From: Hymenolepis diminuta
Taxonomy: Eukaryota > Platyhelminthes > Cestoda > Cyclophyllidea > Hymenolepididae
Direction of reading: 5' to 3'
Assembly: GCA_900708905.1 (NCBI GenBank)
Contig: CAADRB010000017.1
Coordinates: 1,640,251 to 1,704,250 of the forward strand
Length of the DNA stretch: 64,000 bases
Each line of letters opens with the position of its first letter. Within the stretch, counting starts at the first letter, position 1. Below the pieces are notes generated by a model. That model was not told where the DNA came from and made no database searches. It saw only the letters and a program-made list of their open reading frames with translations. A program made the position numbers and the translations under genes. Shown here in pieces: positions 1-12,138 of the stretch.

Positions 1-1616
1 ACAAATTAAGATATCTGCGCGTACTCAGTGAGTATAAGCGAAGCATATATAAATTAATGGATCTGGTGCCAGATCCAGATCAGACATTATTTAACTCCAG
101 TGAACTTATTTGCTGATTACTTGAGCACGTTATAATCGCTGTCGTCGGCTACATCTATGAGAAGGCAGTAGCAGGAATCTGGAAATTGGGGAGAATATGA
201 AAAATAATCATAAGTGTTCTTTTGGAAAGTTAGCGGTGGGGAGTTAAATCAAATTTAGGAGAAAAGGATAAACCGAGTGCGGTGATCGAGGGTCATATCA
301 AAGATATGATCTAAAGAGAGGAATATCACCTTCAAGGGAGCATTTTCCGAGAGCATGAATAATCGAAGTGTGAGGACTTCGGTCTTGAAATAGGAATTTC
401 TATGCAGATCAAATTGAGGTTAGGGCATTTCGGTCAAAAAACCCTTCAGGGCTCGATATATATGAGNATAAAAATTGATAATGAACACTTACCACTCTCG
501 TTGACGGTCAAACCTTGGTTTTAAGCAATTTCAATACTGTAACCAATGAGATAATTATTTTCACTAACTATTTTCACTATTTGACAATTTCGCAACTCTG
601 AAGAAAGCAAAATAAGTGATCAAATCCCTCAGTATACGCCTCTACTCCTTTATAATATCCTGCTGTAATATCTCACTGTTTTCCTCAGCGTATAGACACT
701 AAAATGGGATATTTTAGTTGCTAATTCCTGCCACTATAAAATCATTTCACAATTTGGTGTAGTTTAACTAGGGATGCTACGGGATTTTGAAGTCAACTAT
801 TCTGCATTTAATTAAAATGGTATCACAACTGAGAGGCCTGCTATAATTGAAAATGGCTAATTAAGTCACTATGACGGAGGTTTGAAATGAATTGGATTCA
901 CAGTGAATTGAACTTTACGCTATTGGAGTTAACTCATTGGTGCGCTTTTATCCAAAAAATGAGAAGCTTGCCAACAGTTTTAAATCATTGTAATTTGGCT
1001 AAGGGTGGTATGGGATCTCTAGGTCAGCTGTTCTGTCTTAAATAACTCTCGATTGTTTTGCATGTGAAAATTTTAAAATTTTAAATCATTATTATCATTT
1101 ATAGTAGAGGAAAACTATGAAAATGAAAGGGAAGTTTATAAAAGGGATGAAAATAAATATATCATCTCTAATTTATTAAGGTTTTGGGATGATTACAAAA
1201 TCAGACTCAAGATCTGCATAAAATTCCAAACCAGAATAGGATAGATAATTTACAAATTGTTAAAATTATACCAAAGTGATAGATCAGTAAAAATGGAATT
1301 ACTGAAATAAGAGGAAAAGTTTTATTTTTCAATTTTTATTTCCATCCATAAGTAGTAGAGAAGGAATTATTGAGTTTTTTAATTAAAGCTGGTTAGGCAA
1401 GTAGAACTGAATGAATTAATTTACTTTCCTAATTTCACAAGTGGAAGTAAAACAAAAAAAGCGCAGGTCTACACTTTTGCATTCATATGCTACACCAGTT
1501 GAAAGGAAGTATCTGCGCGCACCAATTGGTGAGGCGGTGTACACAGTAGGCAAGACATACTCAGCAGGATATAGCAAATTAACGGAAATTGAAATTTGTC
1601 TGAGTTGAATTCAAGA
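1..1616. other. Upstream flank without a recognised gene
   Basis: I see no open frame or exon with protein-family character here. There is one undetermined base at 467. The 16-mer around 12-27 resembles a stretch at about 49073-49088, and a weaker match lies near 1511. This suggests a dispersed repeat fragment at the window edge. The promoter of the decayed bestrophin copy would lie here, but I cannot point to a motif. Confidence 0.4.
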
Positions 1617-1794
1617 ATGACAGTTCCCTACACCTGGAAAGCTGCTACACATTGACCAATCGAATTTCTTCGTTTTCTCCTCAGATGGAAGAATACAATC
1701 TACCGATACATCACTTTCAATTTCTGTATGTTTCTCCTCATCTACAGCATCTGTTGCTGACCTATCGTTTCATCTTATCGGAGGAATTGAGAAG
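1617..1794 (+). pseudogene. Bestrophin pseudogene exon 1
   Basis: Begins with ATG and encodes MTVPYTWKAATH, then an in-frame TGA at 1650-1652 where the intact copy has Lys. It continues PIEFLRFLLRWKNTIYRYI. Relative to the intact copy one base is missing near 1760, and the reading frame is restored afterwards (TYRFILSEELR) up to a GTTAGG donor. It matches the bestrophin N-terminus and first membrane helix. Confidence 0.85.
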
Positions 1795-4150
1795 GTTAGG
1801 GTAACTTATAATTAATTAGTTGAATTAATCCGTCTATGAACCAATGAAGTCTTAAAATAATAAGATTTTTGGCATTGGACTTTCATTTTTTTATCATCAC
1901 GAGTTTTATTGCCAAATAGGGCTAAAAATAAATAATAAAGCACATTTGTTTATAACATCTCTGACTAAAAAGTAGTATTTCAAGTTTTTTGCGTTGTAAA
2001 AAGAGAACGCCAAGTGATCTGTTGTGTTTAAATAATATTGATTCATGAATAGAAACAACCTCTGTCTTATGAGGAAATAAATGATTTTCTGGACGCATAC
2101 GACAATGCATACGGCGATGGGTGAAGTATTTGGTATTCGGTTTGGATATTGTTTCCACCACTGCAAAGCCGAACTGAAGCACTCCGGCTTTCTTTCTTGA
2201 ACACTGATAGATAGATGATTAATGGGAAATTTTTTTATACTTGGGAGCTTTCTTAAATATGAATTTCCAGATTCAAGCCACCACAGGTACTGCAAATCCA
2301 TCTGACGATGGGATCATCCTAAGATCACTGCAATGTCATTATCGTTTGATTTTAGCGTCTTTGCTCAGAGGTTAAGCGTTAGTATTGATGATGGAAGAAG
2401 TTGCATTTAAAAACTTTACTTATTCCGCAGAAGAAAATCATAAACTCCTATGGAGGGTAAAATATCTCCACTTATCGAAGGGCATAGTTTGAAACGGTTT
2501 TGTAATTTAACGAAATGAGCTAATTTTGTTTGTAGTTTCCTATTCCGTCAGTTTTATTGATTCTAATTTAAAACATAACAAAATGACAATGAATCGAAGA
2601 CATGGTCATACCATTCTTTCAAACTCTTTATATTTGTATGATCGTATTTATTTGTTGGACGGAAGAAAGCTCTACGGAGTTGTTCACCTTTATCTAATGC
2701 CGTTTTCGATATATCGCTTTAAATAGACGCGTGTTGCTCATTATCTTTCCATGAGCGGATAAAACAATAAAATTATCAACATAATTTAGTATAAAATATG
2801 ATTTGATATAGTCCCATAAATAATAATAGTAAATAATAGTCTCAAACATAACCATCATCAATTATCGAGTTCGCCAAAGGAATTTAGCAAATAATGTTTG
2901 GAGATTAATAAAAGCAATATTGAAACACTAAATTGATATTTGGTATTTGTACCCAAAAAACAGGCATTTTTCAAGTTTCTTATATGATCAAAACGTGGGG
3001 ATTTTAAATTAACATGATCGTCAGATGGGAGATTAAAATTCGGATAAGTGGTGGTGCGTAAAGATTTCGTATCTCATGTACTTACCAGTTTATAATGCTT
3101 GTTGTAGCTTATTTAAACTATTTTCAAATTTGACTTATCATTTACCACCTATTTATGCTTTTAACTTGTAAACATAAGCATGGAAGAGAACGAAAAAAAA
3201 TTTGCATTCTGTTGGTAAAAAATTGGGTATATTCATTGAGCTGAAAAAGCCTATTTATTTATTCAAATGAATGTGCTCTGAGAGGGATTAATGCGACTTG
3301 AGGAGCATAATAAGTATGCAAGTAATCAAGGTTCACATATGTTCTAAATACACATGCGACCAATGTTTGCTTTTGTAGTTTAGCGTTCACCATGTTTGAC
3401 CTCTAAGGAGCCTTATCATGTATAATGGCCCTTGGCAGTCTCATTTATCTGCTCACGGATGCAAAAGATGCAAATGGATCAAGATGGCATAGCTAACCAC
3501 CCAGTTAATCCGAAAAGTTAATAAGTTCGGGATATCGTGGATATGTACTCAACTAGGAAACTGTTATAACCTAACCAGCCTCCAAAATAGTCATGATCTC
3601 CTGAACCCAATAATAACACGGCACCAAGCAAATTTCTGCAATTTACTCAAAACTATGTAATCCAACGACTATGTAGTTTATTACATTATAACAATTATAC
3701 AAATTTTATGAGTAATTGACAATAGATTGTTAATTTAATTTTTCTTGGATCAAAAATTATTCATTTGTATTCAAAGATTCCAACCTTGAAATTTGAAATT
3801 CGAAGTACCAGAACATTACGCAGTGAACCTTATCCCTAATGAAAAATTATAAATCAACACATACCTGAACTTTGTCAACTACTTCCCATTGATCTCTCCC
3901 CATTTCCTCCTTGGTTATAATGTTTTGCTGTTTGGCGTGTTCAAATGCCTTCCAGGTGTGGGAACTCGAAAAGTATTTTACCATACCATCGATAATGCTA
4001 GTACCATAAATTTCATTTCATTCCTTCTCCATGTGCTTGGTATAACAGTTCTCAACGCTTTGACTATATTTTTAGACACGATAGAAGACAGTGGGTAGAC
4101 GATTCTGATTTATTTATATTATAGAAGTTCAAATAAATATCTCTTTTTAG

Positions 4151-4450
4151 ACACTTCGAATATTACTGCCTCTTCTGCACTCGCAGAGGATGTCTGATTC
4201 CCGTTGGTCTAGTCTCGGGTTTTTTCGTCGACTTGGCGGTTAAGCGCTGGTGGGAGCAATTTCGAGCTATTCCCTTGCTAGATGAAGCCATTATGCTGCT
4301 CTCCGCTTATGTGAACGAAAACTCTGAGTCGACAAGGTACAAACTGAAGATTATTCCGTGCTATGTGAATCTATATATATATAATTGCTCTTCGTGGTAT
4401 TTGCCGGAAGTTGAAGCAACGGTATCCGGACCAGAATCTGCTTGCTAATA
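4151..4450 (+). pseudogene. Bestrophin pseudogene exon 2
   Basis: Follows a TTTTTAG acceptor. It encodes HFEYYCLFCTRRGCLIPVGL followed by the channel-neck helix and KRWWEQFRAIP. Frame is lost in a TA-rich run at about 4371-4382; the homologous C-terminal part (RKLKQRYPDQNLLAN) is in the next frame. The donor reads A|GCAAGT instead of the GT donor of the intact copy. Confidence 0.87.
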
Positions 4451-6443
4451 GCAAGTTGACTTAAAATCAAATGTCATTCTCGCCTTGCTCTTTGTACCTT
4501 TTTAAGAACAATAGGGTTGATTAAGTCTATTTAAAGTTGAATGCACTCAATGTCTAAAATAATCGCATAGAGCAAGGAGCAAGTGAATAACAAATATAGG
4601 TCCTGAGAAATTTCTACATCTTCAGGTGTCATAAAAGAGGCTACCGGTCTTTAATCAAATTCCCTGAAGGTTCCAAGTATATGATAATGGAAATCTGCAG
4701 TTTGAATTTTAAATCATGCCGCTTATTAAGCTAACCAAATTAAAAGAGTTTAACCGAAGAAAAGTGTTTATTCAAAATTCCAAAAGCATGCCTTTAGTTT
4801 GGTAGATCTTATCTTTGTGGTTGTCATCAATGTATTCGTGACCATTTATTAATTTAACTCAGAGAAGTAAAAAATTTATTAATTTTGATTGCGGAAAGCA
4901 ACTGCCATCAAATCTCACTAAGTCCAATAAAGGATAAGAGGAAGGGGATCAACAAGACAAATTGAGCGACGTCAAGGTATCAAGGAGTCTTACCTCATGT
5001 GGTTTTTGGACTCCGGTTGTAGAACATTTACTAATTGAGTGGTTCACAATTCAAAAATTCAAGTTTCAAGATTCTTCCTCTGAATTGCGCGATATTCAGA
5101 GCTTACTGACCGATTTTTAACCAAAAAGAGCACACTCACCGCTTCAATTTATTTTTCCTTCCAGTGATTGAAAAGGTAAAAGATTCTAATGATATTTCGC
5201 AGTTTACAGATTTAGCACAGTAAAGATTAGACAAATAAAATTCTAAGCTGGCAGAGCTCCGTCAGTTGTATTCCCCCAAATTTAAATCAATTTAGTGACT
5301 TTTTATGCTGTACTTAATCAAAATATCGTTTGCGATTCTAATCAATATACGTATGTTAGTACTACGGAGAATTTATGCGAGGCGTCATTATCTGAACAGC
5401 GGTCTGGCGCTTAGACTCAACTTTAGGCATTTTTTAGTATTAAAGTTCTAGGTGAGCAAAAAGCGGAGTCCAGGATCTTTTCCTTTTTAATTTTTCCAAT
5501 GTTTTGACGGATTAGCGTTAGTGGATATATTTAAAAGTTCATTTCCCTTAGGTGTGGGAGAGGGGAAGGGGAAGTAGTCGTAATGGATGGAATTGACTAT
5601 CTTTTAAACGTGGGCGTTTTCATTAAATCATTACTATTAACTTTAATAGATTAAATGTATACAACATTTTTTTATTGAATGAGAGTTGCTGTATACTGCT
5701 ACTGTACAAATATTTAATTATTAACAATTTTGACTGACAGTAATCACTTGCTTGCTGTATTGATTAATTGCCATGTTTAAGATAATTATTAAGGAAACCA
5801 ACAAGTTATGATATGGAAAATTTTTACCTTATAGTAACTCACTTTATAAATTATTAATTTCCATAATTTGATTTATTTATGGAGAGGGGACCAATCGAAT
5901 TTAAGGACACCGAAATGACTGGGATTTTTTGCAAAAATCATACATTTTGGACCATCGGAGAATCAAATTCGGAAATTTAATTTCGTTGATAAATCTATAC
6001 GTCAGCAATTTGGTATACGTTTTCTTCTACCTCATAACGGATGGAAATTGATTCGTTAAGGAGATCACCATAAAACATAATCGATTTTAAAACTAGGCGC
6101 ATAATCAAATCGCCAGATTGCCCAAATTTCATTTCAGTGGGTTTCTAAATCGTCATAATTGTTTACCATCCGGAATGCACACTCGAATTCGAGGAAAATC
6201 TTTTCTTTTAAGACTACGTTTTTTCTCCACTTTCAGTCTCAACTCCTTCCTGAAAATTTACTTTCTCAATTCGTTTCCTTGAGATGAATCTTAACCGATC
6301 ATTGGTTATGAACTATAAACTTGTAAGATGAATATTAGGAGGCTGTGGACAGCCTAAATTTGCGTTTTTCTCATTACTTGGCATCATTATTTAAATTCAA
6401 GGTTAAACTAATAGTAATGAATAGTAATTACCATAAATTCTAG

Positions 6444-6681
6444 GTCTGATCACAAGCGCATCATTCGAGCGTATTGCATCTTCATCACCGAAATGAAGAC
6501 CGCCTTTTAAGCTATACCAATATTTTGGGCTGTTCATTCTGTCAATGAAATACGCTATAATGGGGTCATAGCAAGCGACTTTGCTGAGGAACTTGCCGTC
6601 AAAGAACTCAGATACGTTCGCAGATGTTTGGCCAGAATTCGGTTATATAATATGATAACGATCCCTTTAGGATTCCCTCAT
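6444..6681 (+). pseudogene. Bestrophin pseudogene exon 3
   Basis: Acceptor CTAG at 6443. The product GLITSASFERIASSSPK aligns with GMMTPKELKRLQSSTPK of the intact copy, then meets TGA (6494-6496). After a 1-bp loss it meets TAA (6508-6510). The remainder aligns through IPLGFPH to a good GTAAGT donor. The exon is 4 bp shorter than its homologue. Confidence 0.83.
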
Positions 6682-6831
6682 GTAAGTCGTCCTCATTTTA
6701 GTAGGTGGTAGTAAGGACAATATAGTGTAGATTGAGTGTATGCAGAATTTTAGCATTAACACTACTATACTCCGGTGATGTAGCCATTAACATGCTAGAG
6801 AACAAAGCAAAAAGTCACGAATATGATGCCT

Positions 6832-6965
6832 AATGGTGCACACGAATGAGCATCAGTTAATTCTGACTAATGATGGGTTGGAAGAATTCGCGTTTCTCAC
6901 GCGGTAGGCTCCATTATTCTGCTCCTTCATCCAAGATGAATGTTGAAAAAGACTTTCCTTAACGA
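6832..6965 (+). repeat. Low-copy diverged repeat (related to 18830 and 46309)
   Basis: Patches such as TTAA(T/G)TCTG(A/G)CTAAT, GTTTCTCAC and (C)CAAGATGA(A/G)T(G/T)(T/C)TGAAAA occur in the same order at 18830-18965, and partly at 46309-46440 and 12940-13015. Similarity was judged by eye at roughly two thirds. No terminal structure is seen. Confidence 0.33.
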
Positions 6966-7083
6966 ACTTAAGTGCCATTAATCCGACATTCAGAGAGTCA
7001 AATGGGAAATTCAACATACTTGTCAAAATTCTCTACCATTATTAAAATAATGATCGAAAAGAATTTTTATTTTATTCATTAAG

Positions 7084-7236
7084 GTGGCTACTATTAATAT
7101 TTACAGTTACTTTGTGGCCCCACTCTTTGTGTGACAATTTCTTGATGTTAACTAAAAGTATTCATACTGACTAATTGACCTCTACATTCCAGTGTTTAGG
7201 ATCCTGAAACTAATCTTCTTCTTGGGGTGGTTTGAG
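7084..7236 (+). pseudogene. Bestrophin pseudogene exon 4
   Basis: Exactly 153 bp, like the intact exon. The frame encodes VATINIYSYFVAPLFV, then three stops at 7132, 7153 and 7168, and finishes LIFFLGWFE. This is the last membrane-helix region of bestrophins. The donor is GAG|GCATGT, a GC where the intact copy has GTAAGT. Confidence 0.85.
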
Positions 7237-7429
7237 GCATGTTTCAACATTTACCTGTATTTTTACTAAATACTCGGTATACTTTTTTATAAATAAAAAG
7301 TCCAATAATATGTTTTCTCCTGCAAAAGCATATGAGATCCATGAAATATACGGATCAAGCTATTAGGTAAAAATGAAATATTCATCTGAAGCTCTTTTGC
7401 CCAAAATGAAGGTTGTGAAGACGTAGCTA

Positions 7430-7700
7430 CTGGCACTGACAGGAAACAACAGCAATTGTAGTTCTAAAAGTAAGACACAAGAGTTGTGTAGACCAAAGTT
7501 TATCGAATAAATCATGATAAGGAATCGAGGGAGAATGATAGTTAATGATGGGGAAGAAAGAGAGAAGCGTGAAAGGCCCTAACGGTTTGGTTATGCGTGT
7601 TTGTATAAAAGGGGTAGCTGAAGCTGAATAAACAGACGGAAATGGTTTCGGACATAACAGTGGGGAATTAAGGTCACTCCAACGTTTAGCAACCCTCATT
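7430..7700 (+). repeat. Diverged dispersed repeat, copy A
   Basis: This stretch shares patches, in the same order, with 8360-8735. They include ACA(A/G)CAATTGT, ACAAGAGTTG, a GAGAGAGA-rich block and GTCACTCCAAC. By-eye similarity is moderate. Reverse-strand patches near 24640-24760 and 25590-25730 look related. The family is unknown to me. Confidence 0.4.
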
Positions 7701-8161
7701 CAGGGTTCATTTAATTAGCCTATCCCGACAATTAAAATAAACACCTTGAGGATACACAATAGGTCTATATGGGAACTTGAGGTTACCTCAGTATTAAGCG
7801 ACACCTTTGAGGACGAGATGAGTTAAGTCTCAGGAGTCAGTAAAGACTTAGATAAAAATTTTAGTAAAGCGTATTGATTTGTGCTTCAAGGTTTTAGATG
7901 AACTTTTAAAAGAAATTTTAATAAGCGTAGTGTTGGTTTCATTTTACTTATCGCATCCATCTGCTAATCTGGGAGTCCTAATATCTAAAAGTGGAAGTTA
8001 CCAGTGAGTTTAGCGATTTTGAGGCTGAATATTTTTAAGAGAGTTTAACAGACGGCTAAAGAAGAATGTAAGTCTGCCTACAACTGAGGTCGCCGTTAAT
8101 CTGATAGACAATGAAGGTTTCATGAGAAATTTAATTAGCTCATTCCCGCTCTTCCTTTAAG

Positions 8162-8242
8162 GTGGTACAGGCCTTAATAAATCCATGGGGAGAAGATGCT
8201 GATGATTTCGCAGTGGATAAGTATATTGATCGAAATTTACAT
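8162..8242 (+). pseudogene. Bestrophin pseudogene exon 5, frame open
   Basis: 81 bp, the same length as the intact exon. It encodes VVQALINPWGEDADDFAVDK, then YIDRNLH, the conserved calcium-clasp region of bestrophins (INPxGED..DDF). The acceptor is TTTAAG and the donor is CAT|GTTCAT. No disabling change is visible in this exon. Confidence 0.85.
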
Positions 8243-8359
8243 GTTCATTTTAATATTTCACCATTTTGTATAGAACAGAAATTACTCTCATTTGTTGGAG
8301 GTAGATAAAAACTAACGGTTCACAGTTAGCAAATAACAGCAGCAATATCAGTCACCAAT

Positions 8360-8735
8360 TCGTAGCTGTTTGAGTAAGAGCTGACAACAATTGTGAAACA
8401 GAATACAAGAGTTGATTAGGTCAAAAATGCAATCAAGGAGACCAACACGAGTTTGATACGAATGCCAGGGAGAGAGAGATAGAGGNNNGGTGAAGCGTGC
8501 TAGGGGTGGAGGAGATGAGCAGGAAGCGTAACCGGCAGGCGTGCGTTGTTCTTGTGTGGAAAACAAGGCTTTATGAGTCACTTGGATAAGGCCGCGCGAG
8601 AGCATGAGAGCAGATGTGTTTTTTGTTTGAAATGAGGCGGTCATAGAAAAGGGGGCAGATTGACGGACGCGTTTGGACATGGCAGGTAGGGGTCATGCAT
8701 CATAGGGACATAAAAGATGTCACTCCAACTTCATG
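8360..8735 (+). repeat. Diverged dispersed repeat, copy B
   Basis: Related in patch order to 7430-7700, lying in the adjacent pseudogene intron. It contains three undetermined bases at 8486-8488, a sign that the assembly was difficult here. It could be a tandem duplicate of copy A rather than an independent insertion. Confidence 0.4.
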
Positions 8736-9160
8736 GGCGAAAAACAGAGGTATTGTCGTGGAGAATGAGGACAAAAGGTAGTTGCGGAAATGCAAAGAGA
8801 GTTATCCTTCACATTTTTTTGGAAAAAAAGTTGATGCAGTTAGTGATGCACATGAATAAGTTATTTCGTTTAAAAGAACTACCTGAAGACCATTAGAAAG
8901 CCACTCCGATAATCACTAAATTTACTCTTAATAAAAATATGTACTTACTTTCGTTAGTTGTCTTTAGTTATAAGTATCTTACTATTAGAACAGTCAATAT
9001 TAACTTCATTGATCAAGATAATTAATAATACAATTGTTAAGCACTAAAGAATGATATCGCGTATCATAATTTTGGACGAATTTGCATGAAATGTTATTGA
9101 AATGTTGCCATTTCTCTCTTTAAATGCTTGTTGCCATTAATATTCCTGATTTAAATTTAG

Positions 9161-9424
9161 ATGTGGAATTTTCCCATTGAACAGCTGCATGATGAAGCTC
9201 CGTCACTGATAAGTGGAGTAAGTCTGTCGAGTGTTGTATCACCTAAGCATAAACCGGTCAAAGATCCTGAGAATGGATTTATTACTCCAACGAGTCTTCT
9301 CATGAAGGAAAATCTCTTCCACGCTGTAGCTAACATTTTCATGGGATCAGTTGCCTCCAATAACATTGAGACAAGACCTCGCCTTCGATGTAGAAGTGTA
9401 TCACAATATCAGCAAGTCAAATAA
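9161..9424 (+). pseudogene. Bestrophin pseudogene last exon, frame open
   Basis: Follows a TTTAG acceptor and stays open for 87 codons to TAA. It begins MWNFPIEQLHDEAPSL, which aligns without gaps to the human BEST1 stretch ending VDEMHQDLPRM, and contains the FMGS motif found just downstream of the bestrophin channel core. The intact paralogue's last exon aligns with it but is diverged. Whether it is still transcribed cannot be told from sequence. Confidence 0.8.
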
Positions 9425-11959
9425 ACTTTCATATAATACCAGAAAATATTATTTTCAATGCTCAATATTTTATAGTAATTTACTATGTTATTTGTACAAT
9501 TTTTCCTTATTTTAGCTTCTGATTATCCCTTTCAATCGCCTCCCAACAATTTTCTGACACAAGTCAACTTCATTATTAGAGAATTTAGTTGAATGTTGAA
9601 GCAATTCTCGAATGTTCTTGCTTGGCAGACATCATTGTGATTGATATCTTAAATAAAAAAACGTCGTTATATTTTATCTATTATTTTATTTATTTAGATT
9701 TTAAATCGCTTTTTGAAATTATAATAATCCTATTTGATGCAAGTCTTAATTTAGAAATAACATGCTGCTATAGCATTCTGGAGATTTGATAACTCATTGC
9801 TGCTCTAACTGTCAGATGATTAATTAATTGGTCGCAAAATCAGTAAATCTTCCCTGCTCACCATAATTTACCCCGGATTCCACTCGCTCAGCACTGACGC
9901 TTAATCCTTTCCTTTTTATAACCAACTTGTGTTCCTTTGCCTTCCACTTTAGCTCTCTCTTTCCTTTACCATTGTTTAATATGTGTGATCGAACTCAACT
10001 ATTGGTCTTCTCATTTGGAACAGGCTGTTGTATTCCCTTAGCCTTGAGGAATATAATTTGTTAGGTGAGAAGATATGTCTGAGTCTAACTTGGCTTTACA
10101 GACGATCATATTGTTACATTGCCGTTCTGACACGGTTGAAAATCCTCTGGCCTAATTTAGCATCAGGAATAATCTCCCATTAAGGTGCATGATGTTATCT
10201 TTTATTTTAAAAAGTCAGACAGTAACAAGGTTGGGAACGAAATAATGCAACTAAACGCCGTATCTGAAACCAATAATTAAGATATTACACCCTCATCGTT
10301 TTCGACCGAAACTGGGAGACCTACGGGAGATCTATCAAGTTCCCAATTTTTTACTCTTTTCTATTTTTTTCGAACAAAATTGAAAGTTTGAGGTCGTCTT
10401 ATCCGTGCGTGGCGAATGCTATAACCATTTCCGTTTCACACCATATTGTTAAAACTTTCGTTCTGCCTACTGATGAAGTAATGGAATTATATTTAATCAA
10501 TTATTCAAAAGCCATTATTCATATTCAATAGTTCATCAGCTAAATCCTGAATTAAGATGTTGCTACAAGTACTTGAATGTGTTTCGCTTTATGAAGGGAA
10601 TCTAAAAATGCTCGAACGAATAAGTTTTCAGTGTAAGAGGTCACAAGACACGTCACGACACATCAGCGAAAACTTTATGACCAACCTTTTTTGTTAATTC
10701 GGAGGAAAAGAGTGATAAATAAGGAGATTTCTCCATTGATTGGAATTTATTATTATTATTTGGTCATCACAACTATAATATTTTAAAGAGAGACTGAGAG
10801 GACAGGTTAGAAATGTAAATAGTCTCTTTGCATTTTTTGTGATAATTACACAAAGAGGTGCAGTCGGTTTATTTGGGGGTTATAGTACTTATGAGAAATT
10901 AGATAAATGTTAACAGAGAGGTGGGACTGAGGATGAGTGGAGTGGTACATACGACTATTTAACATGGTACATAGAGACACTAGTCAATAACTGGCTATTT
11001 AGCACCTAGAGATGTCAGTTAGTCTAGACAACGGCATCCCACTTGGGAAATTCAGTTGCGAGTCATTTACCATAGAGGGATATCGGGGATTGGATATAAT
11101 TGATAAAATGGAATAAATGGTTTCTCAGCCATCTTCTTATTATTCTAATGGCGAGATTGACTCAATTATTCTTTAAATAAAATTACGTTCCACATTTCTT
11201 TATATATTCAGAATAAAAGCTTTTCTCTTACGACAAGATAAGGATTTCCAAGACTGCAATTTCGGACACATATGTGGTGTGAGTGGAATAGGAGCTTATT
11301 AGAGAAAATGTAAACAATTCAATGGAAACCAAGTGTCTAAGTGCATGCGGGAAGAGAGAAGAGAGCGGTAGTTTGCTAAAATTTCCACACAACTTGTATC
11401 GTTGGCCGCTTATCTCGGCTTCTCTATAGGAACCGCGATTCTTGGTGGCTGGTTGGTTCTTGCAGAGACGATGTGATCATTAAAGGGCAGAACATGATTG
11501 GGTGGTAAAATAATACAGTCTTGCTGATTAGTTGGTGAGATCGTAAGAATAGAAATTTATAGCTCATCATAGCGGCCCCCACAATCCCACTAGCTGAACT
11601 ATAAATACCAAATATTACTTTAATCTCATGAGATACTTTGCAAAATGTGTTATAACTGATGGTAATAGAGTTTTGAGAATGAAAATGATACTGAAAAATC
11701 AAATTGTCTGCCTTAAGGTTAGCTTCTGTCTTTTGATGGCCAATCTCATAAACTTTTTCTGTTCGTTTTTTGTCTATTTATATGTTGCCGTGAATGCAAA
11801 CATAAAGAACTCGGGTTTTCTGGCCTAATGGGCTGATTAATTCAGTTTGTAATTAAGAAAATACTAACCTCATATGCAAATCACCGGGAGCAAATAGTGC
11901 TCTTAGAATAATTAAATGCCTTTACCAAACATACTTTTCTTATCATTGTTGAGGTGAGA
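9425..11959. other. Spacer between the two bestrophin copies
   Basis: I see no coding exon here. It must hold the promoter of the intact bestrophin. No convincing TATA or initiator could be fixed. The region contains pyrimidine-rich runs near 9890-9990 and several short A/T runs. Confidence 0.4.
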
Positions 11960-12138
11960 ATGTCGATTCCGTACTCATGGAAAATTGCTACAAACAAACC
12001 GATTGCCTTTCTTCGACTCTTGGTGAGATGGGAGGGTACCATCTACAAATACATTCTGTTTGATTTTTGCATGTTTATACTGGTTTATGGACTCATCTCG
12101 GTGACATATCGGAATTTTATGTCAGACCAGTTAAGAAG
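11960..12138 (+). CDS. Bestrophin exon 1
   Basis: Starts at ATG 11960 (MSIPYSWKIATNKPIAFLRL) by alignment with the universal bestrophin N-terminus. An upstream GTG in frame is not a credible start. It ends AG|GTTAGT in phase 2. Confidence 0.9.

Larger units (their letters stand above)
1617..9424 (+). pseudogene. Decayed tandem copy of a bestrophin anion-channel gene (six exons)
   Basis: Six segments align in order with the intact bestrophin downstream: 1617-1794, 4151-4450, 6444-6681, 7084-7236, 8162-8242 and 9161-9424. The homologous intact exons are 179, 302, 242, 153, 81 and 246 bp; these are 178, 300, 238, 153, 81 and 264 bp. The intron positions and phases are the same, so this is a duplicated genomic copy and not a processed one. 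Seen damage: TGA at 1650-1652 and a 1-bp loss near 1760 in exon 1; a frameshift in a TA run near 4371-4382 in exon 2; TGA at 6494-6496, a 1-bp loss and TAA at 6508-6510 in exon 3; TGA 7132, TAA 7153 and TGA 7168 in exon 4. Exons 2 and 4 have GC instead of GT donors. Exons 5 and 6 remain open. The bestrophin assignment rests on the YFxxY-C, RWW and INPxGED signatures. A functional full-length channel is ruled out unless the assembly is wrong at many sites. Confidence 0.88.

Noticed and set aside
3889..4098. Open frame of 69 codons just before bestrophin pseudogene exon 2
   Set aside because: It does not align with any bestrophin region, lies where the intact copy has intron, and exon 2 starts after it at 4151.
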